Source: Pseudomonas sp. StFLB209 (GTDB taxonomy: Bacteria > Pseudomonadota > Gammaproteobacteria > Pseudomonadales > Pseudomonadaceae). Taken from it: a stretch of DNA of 64,000 nucleotides. The notes below the pieces were generated by a model, which was given only the letters and a program-made list of their open reading frames with translations, ran no database searches and had not been told where the DNA came from. Where the stretch lies: NCBI RefSeq assembly GCF_000829415.1, contig NZ_AP014637.1:3303001-3367000 (forward strand), read 5' to 3'. The position numbers and the translations under genes were made by a program. Below, one piece after another: positions 62,313-64,000 of this stretch (within the stretch, counting starts at the first letter, position 1; every line of letters begins with the position of its first letter).

Positions 62313-62651
62313 GAATGATTTCTCAAGGCTTTTGCCGACAACTTGCATTGAATACCAGGCTTGCAGGTGGGGAATCTGAACCTTTGGCGTTATTGTCCGG
62401 ACAGAGTGCAGGGTAGTCGTTGGGCTAATTGTTGCATCATGCTTCGCATAGACAACGGTTTTTGCCTGATACTCCGTGGTAGGCGCCAGATTATGCCGGG
62501 GAACTTGCCGTTTGGCTAAGGCACGTCGTTTCATGAAACGTAAAAACTACAAGAGGAGACCCGCCAGGATGCATCCAGAGGGTGACGCAAGTACCTCGAA
62601 GCTGTGCTGCAAAGCGGCAAGCGGCCCTGCACTGGTATACGATGTCCGGCT
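62313..62651. other. Divergent bglX-TPM intergenic region
   Basis: 339 bp holding the promoters of both genes. No hairpin, repeat or convincing small gene was seen. The bglX frame is open for 74 codons into it without a ribosome site. Confidence 0.4.
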
Positions 62652-63386
62652 ATGCGGGTCGTGTGTGCGGGTGAAGCCTTGAAGTTTGTGCTGGGATGGG
62701 TGCTGTGGTGCTGCATATGCAGCCAGGTGGTACGGGCCGATGAGCCCGCTTTGTTGTTTCCGCCGCTGACCGGTCGGGTGGTGGATGCTGCGCAGTTGCT
62801 TGACATGCCGACCACCGCACGGTTGTCGCAGATGTTCCAGGAGCATGAACAGGCGACCGGCGAACAGATCGTGGTGGTCACCCTGGTTGATCTGCAAGGC
62901 GCGACCATCGAAGAGTATGGTGTGCGCCTGGCCAAGACCTGGTCGATCGGCCAGAAGGGTAAACACAATGGTGTCCTGCTGATCGTCTCGCGGGACAACC
63001 GCAAGGTCCGCATCGAGGCCGGCAGTGGCCTGCGCGATCAGCTCAGTGATGCCCAGTCGGCGCTGATCATCAACATGCTGGTGACTCCCCAGTTCCGTGA
63101 GGGCAATTTTGCCACTGGCATCGAGCTAGGCTCGCAGGCCATCGTTACGGCATTGGGCGGGCATGTGCCGGATGGGCCTGAACCTGGTTCCGAAAATCTT
63201 TATCCAGGACAGCCTGCCAGCACCTTATGGCCGGCATTGCTGGTACTGGCAGCGCTGGTGCTGATGATGTCGACCTGCGCCATGACCAATCTGGGCCGGC
63301 GCATGCGTTTGAAAGGTAGCAGTGCGGCAACCCGGCATGATGACGATCAGGGGTTTGGCGGCGGTGGTGCCTCCGGCAACTGGTGA
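62652..63386 (+). CDS. Exported TPM-domain protein (YgcG family)
   Basis: About 244 residues. An N-terminal hydrophobic signal segment (LKFVLGWVLWCCICSQVVRAD) precedes the TPM domain (VVDAAQLLDMPTTARLSQMFQEHEQATGEQIVVVTL, GKHNGVLLIVSRDNRKVRIEAGSGL). A second membrane helix follows at about 197-212. The tail ends with a glycine-rich FGGGGASGNW, typical of this family. The start is uncertain, since no Shine-Dalgarno precedes the ATG at 62652 and a later GTG or TTG is possible. It is 23 bp upstream of a second TPM protein. Confidence 0.78.
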   Translation: MRVVCAGEALKFVLGWVLWCCICSQVVRADEPALLFPPLTGRVVDAAQLLDMPTTARLSQMFQEHEQATGEQIVVVTLVDLQGATIEEYGVRLAKTWSIGQKGKHNGVLLIVSRDNRKVRIEAGSGLRDQLSDAQSALIINMLVTPQFREGNFATGIELGSQAIVTALGGHVPDGPEPGSENLYPGQPASTLWPALLVLAALVLMMSTCAMTNLGRRMRLKGSSAATRHDDDQGFGGGGASGNW

Positions 63387-63409
63387 GTGTGACTCTGAAA
63401 GAGGGATAC

Positions 63410-64000
63410 ATGGCTTTACTCAGTGAGGATGAACAGCGGCAGGTCGCCGAGGCGATTGCCCGCGTTGAACAGCGCACCGATGCCGAACTGGTCACTGTGC
63501 TGGCGGCCAAGGCTGATGATTACGCTTACGTGCCATTGGTATGGGCCGGAGCCATGGCGCTGCTGGGGCCGGGTGTCTTCAACTATGTCACTGACTGGTT
63601 CAACGCCAGCCAGTTGGTGCTGGCCCAATTGGTCACATTTCTGCTGGTTGCGCTGGTGTGCCGTATTCCCCCGGTCACCAGCCGTTTGGTACCGTCCTCA
63701 GTGCGCCGCTGGCGGGCAGGCAACCTGGCCCGCCGGCAGTTTCTTGAACAGAACCTGCATACCGCGCCGGGCGGTACAGGAATTCTGCTGTTTGTATGTG
63801 AAGCCGAACGTTATGTCGAAATTCTCGTCGATCATGGCATTTCCAGTCGTCTCAACGACCAGACCTGGAAAGCCATGATCAACGTCTTTACCCAGCAGAT
63901 ACGCAACGGCCAGAACCTGAGTGGGTTTCTAGGCTGTATCCATGCCTGTGGCGAGCTGCTGGCCGACCATGTTCCGCGTACGCGTGCACACGCCGAGAGC
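63410..64000 (+). CDS. Membrane TPM-domain protein, cut by right edge
   Basis: 197 residues in the window, without a stop codon. It starts MALLSEDEQRQVAEAIARVEQRTDAELVTVLA, then has a two-helix membrane region (about 44-85) inserted into the domain. GILLFVCEAERYVEILVDHGISSRLNDQTW carries the rest of the TPM fold. GAGGG precedes the ATG at 63410. TPM pairs usually follow lemA; no lemA is present here. Roles in photosystem repair or respiratory complex assembly are known for distant relatives only. Confidence 0.8.
   Translation, partial: MALLSEDEQRQVAEAIARVEQRTDAELVTVLAAKADDYAYVPLVWAGAMALLGPGVFNYVTDWFNASQLVLAQLVTFLLVALVCRIPPVTSRLVPSSVRRWRAGNLARRQFLEQNLHTAPGGTGILLFVCEAERYVEILVDHGISSRLNDQTWKAMINVFTQQIRNGQNLSGFLGCIHACGELLADHVPRTRAHAES

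Noticed and set aside
62313..62534. 74-codon N-terminal extension of bglX
   Set aside because: A signal peptide begins at the inner ATG at 62312, and the extension has no ribosome site.

Overview
This window is a stretch of chromosome from a Pseudomonas, most likely the P. putida group. The evidence is gene content and order: sodB-argO-argP, xenB with an ArsR regulator, acpH with olsB-olsA, fumarase and pykA, sbcB-mvaT-purU, pitA beside a pca operon, a ttgABC/ttgR solvent and drug efflux locus, and bglX beside a DctB/DctD-like two-component system. No rRNA, tRNA, CRISPR array or prophage was seen. Species and synteny statements are from memory; no database search was run.

Layout. 1-4.1 kb: sodB (cut by the left edge), the arginine/lysine exporter argO and its divergent LysR regulator, an SDR-family protein and a coiled-coil membrane protein. 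4.2-5.6 kb: the first of two nearly identical 1377-bp IS200/IS605-type elements carrying tnpB. 5.6-16.2 kb: a repeat protein with Pro-Asp/Asn-Gly turns, the arsR-xenB operon, acpH, ornithine-lipid synthesis (olsB-olsA), a serine hydrolase, a phospholipase D-type lipid synthase, class I fumarase and a ferredoxin-reductase fusion. 16.2-25.6 kb: pykA, a TPR lipoprotein, a PilZ protein, and a six-gene membrane module (RDD, SpoIIM, DUF4129, DUF4350, MoxR ATPase, DUF58) transcribed leftward with start/stop overlaps. 25.8-35.6 kb: sbcB, mvaT, purU, a deacetylase/glycosyltransferase pair, a HerA-like ATPase and pitA.

35.6-41.1 kb: a beta-ketoadipate operon, pcaR-pcaIJ-pcaF-pcaT, with PcaR-type boxes upstream of pcaR and pcaI. 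41.1-42.5 kb: the second tnpB element, inserted between ttgC and the terminator that probably served ttgABC. 42.5-50.7 kb: ttgCBA, divergent ttgR with a recognisable operator between them, and a DHA2 drug exporter. 50.7-54.2 kb: small proteins, a flavin reductase, a secreted protein built on 13-residue repeats, and an MHS-family permease (alpha-ketoglutarate/dicarboxylate type). 54.3-60 kb: a hybrid histidine kinase and a DctB/DctD-like sensor and sigma-54 activator. The permease has a sigma-54 promoter and a perfect 20-bp inverted repeat upstream, so the two-component system probably controls it. 60-64 kb: periplasmic beta-glucosidase bglX and two TPM-domain proteins, the last cut by the right edge.

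The most interesting parts are the paired tnpB elements and their effects on the host genes. They have IS608-like ends, a shared TTTCAC flank, decayed divergent tnpA remnants and a rearranged RuvC site. One lies between a Shine-Dalgarno and its start codon; the other separates ttgABC from its terminator. Other points of interest are the repeat protein at 52.2-52.5 kb, the sigma-54 control region at 54.2-54.35 kb, the twin ArsR operators at 7.8-7.9 kb and a short terminated transcript divergent from pcaR.
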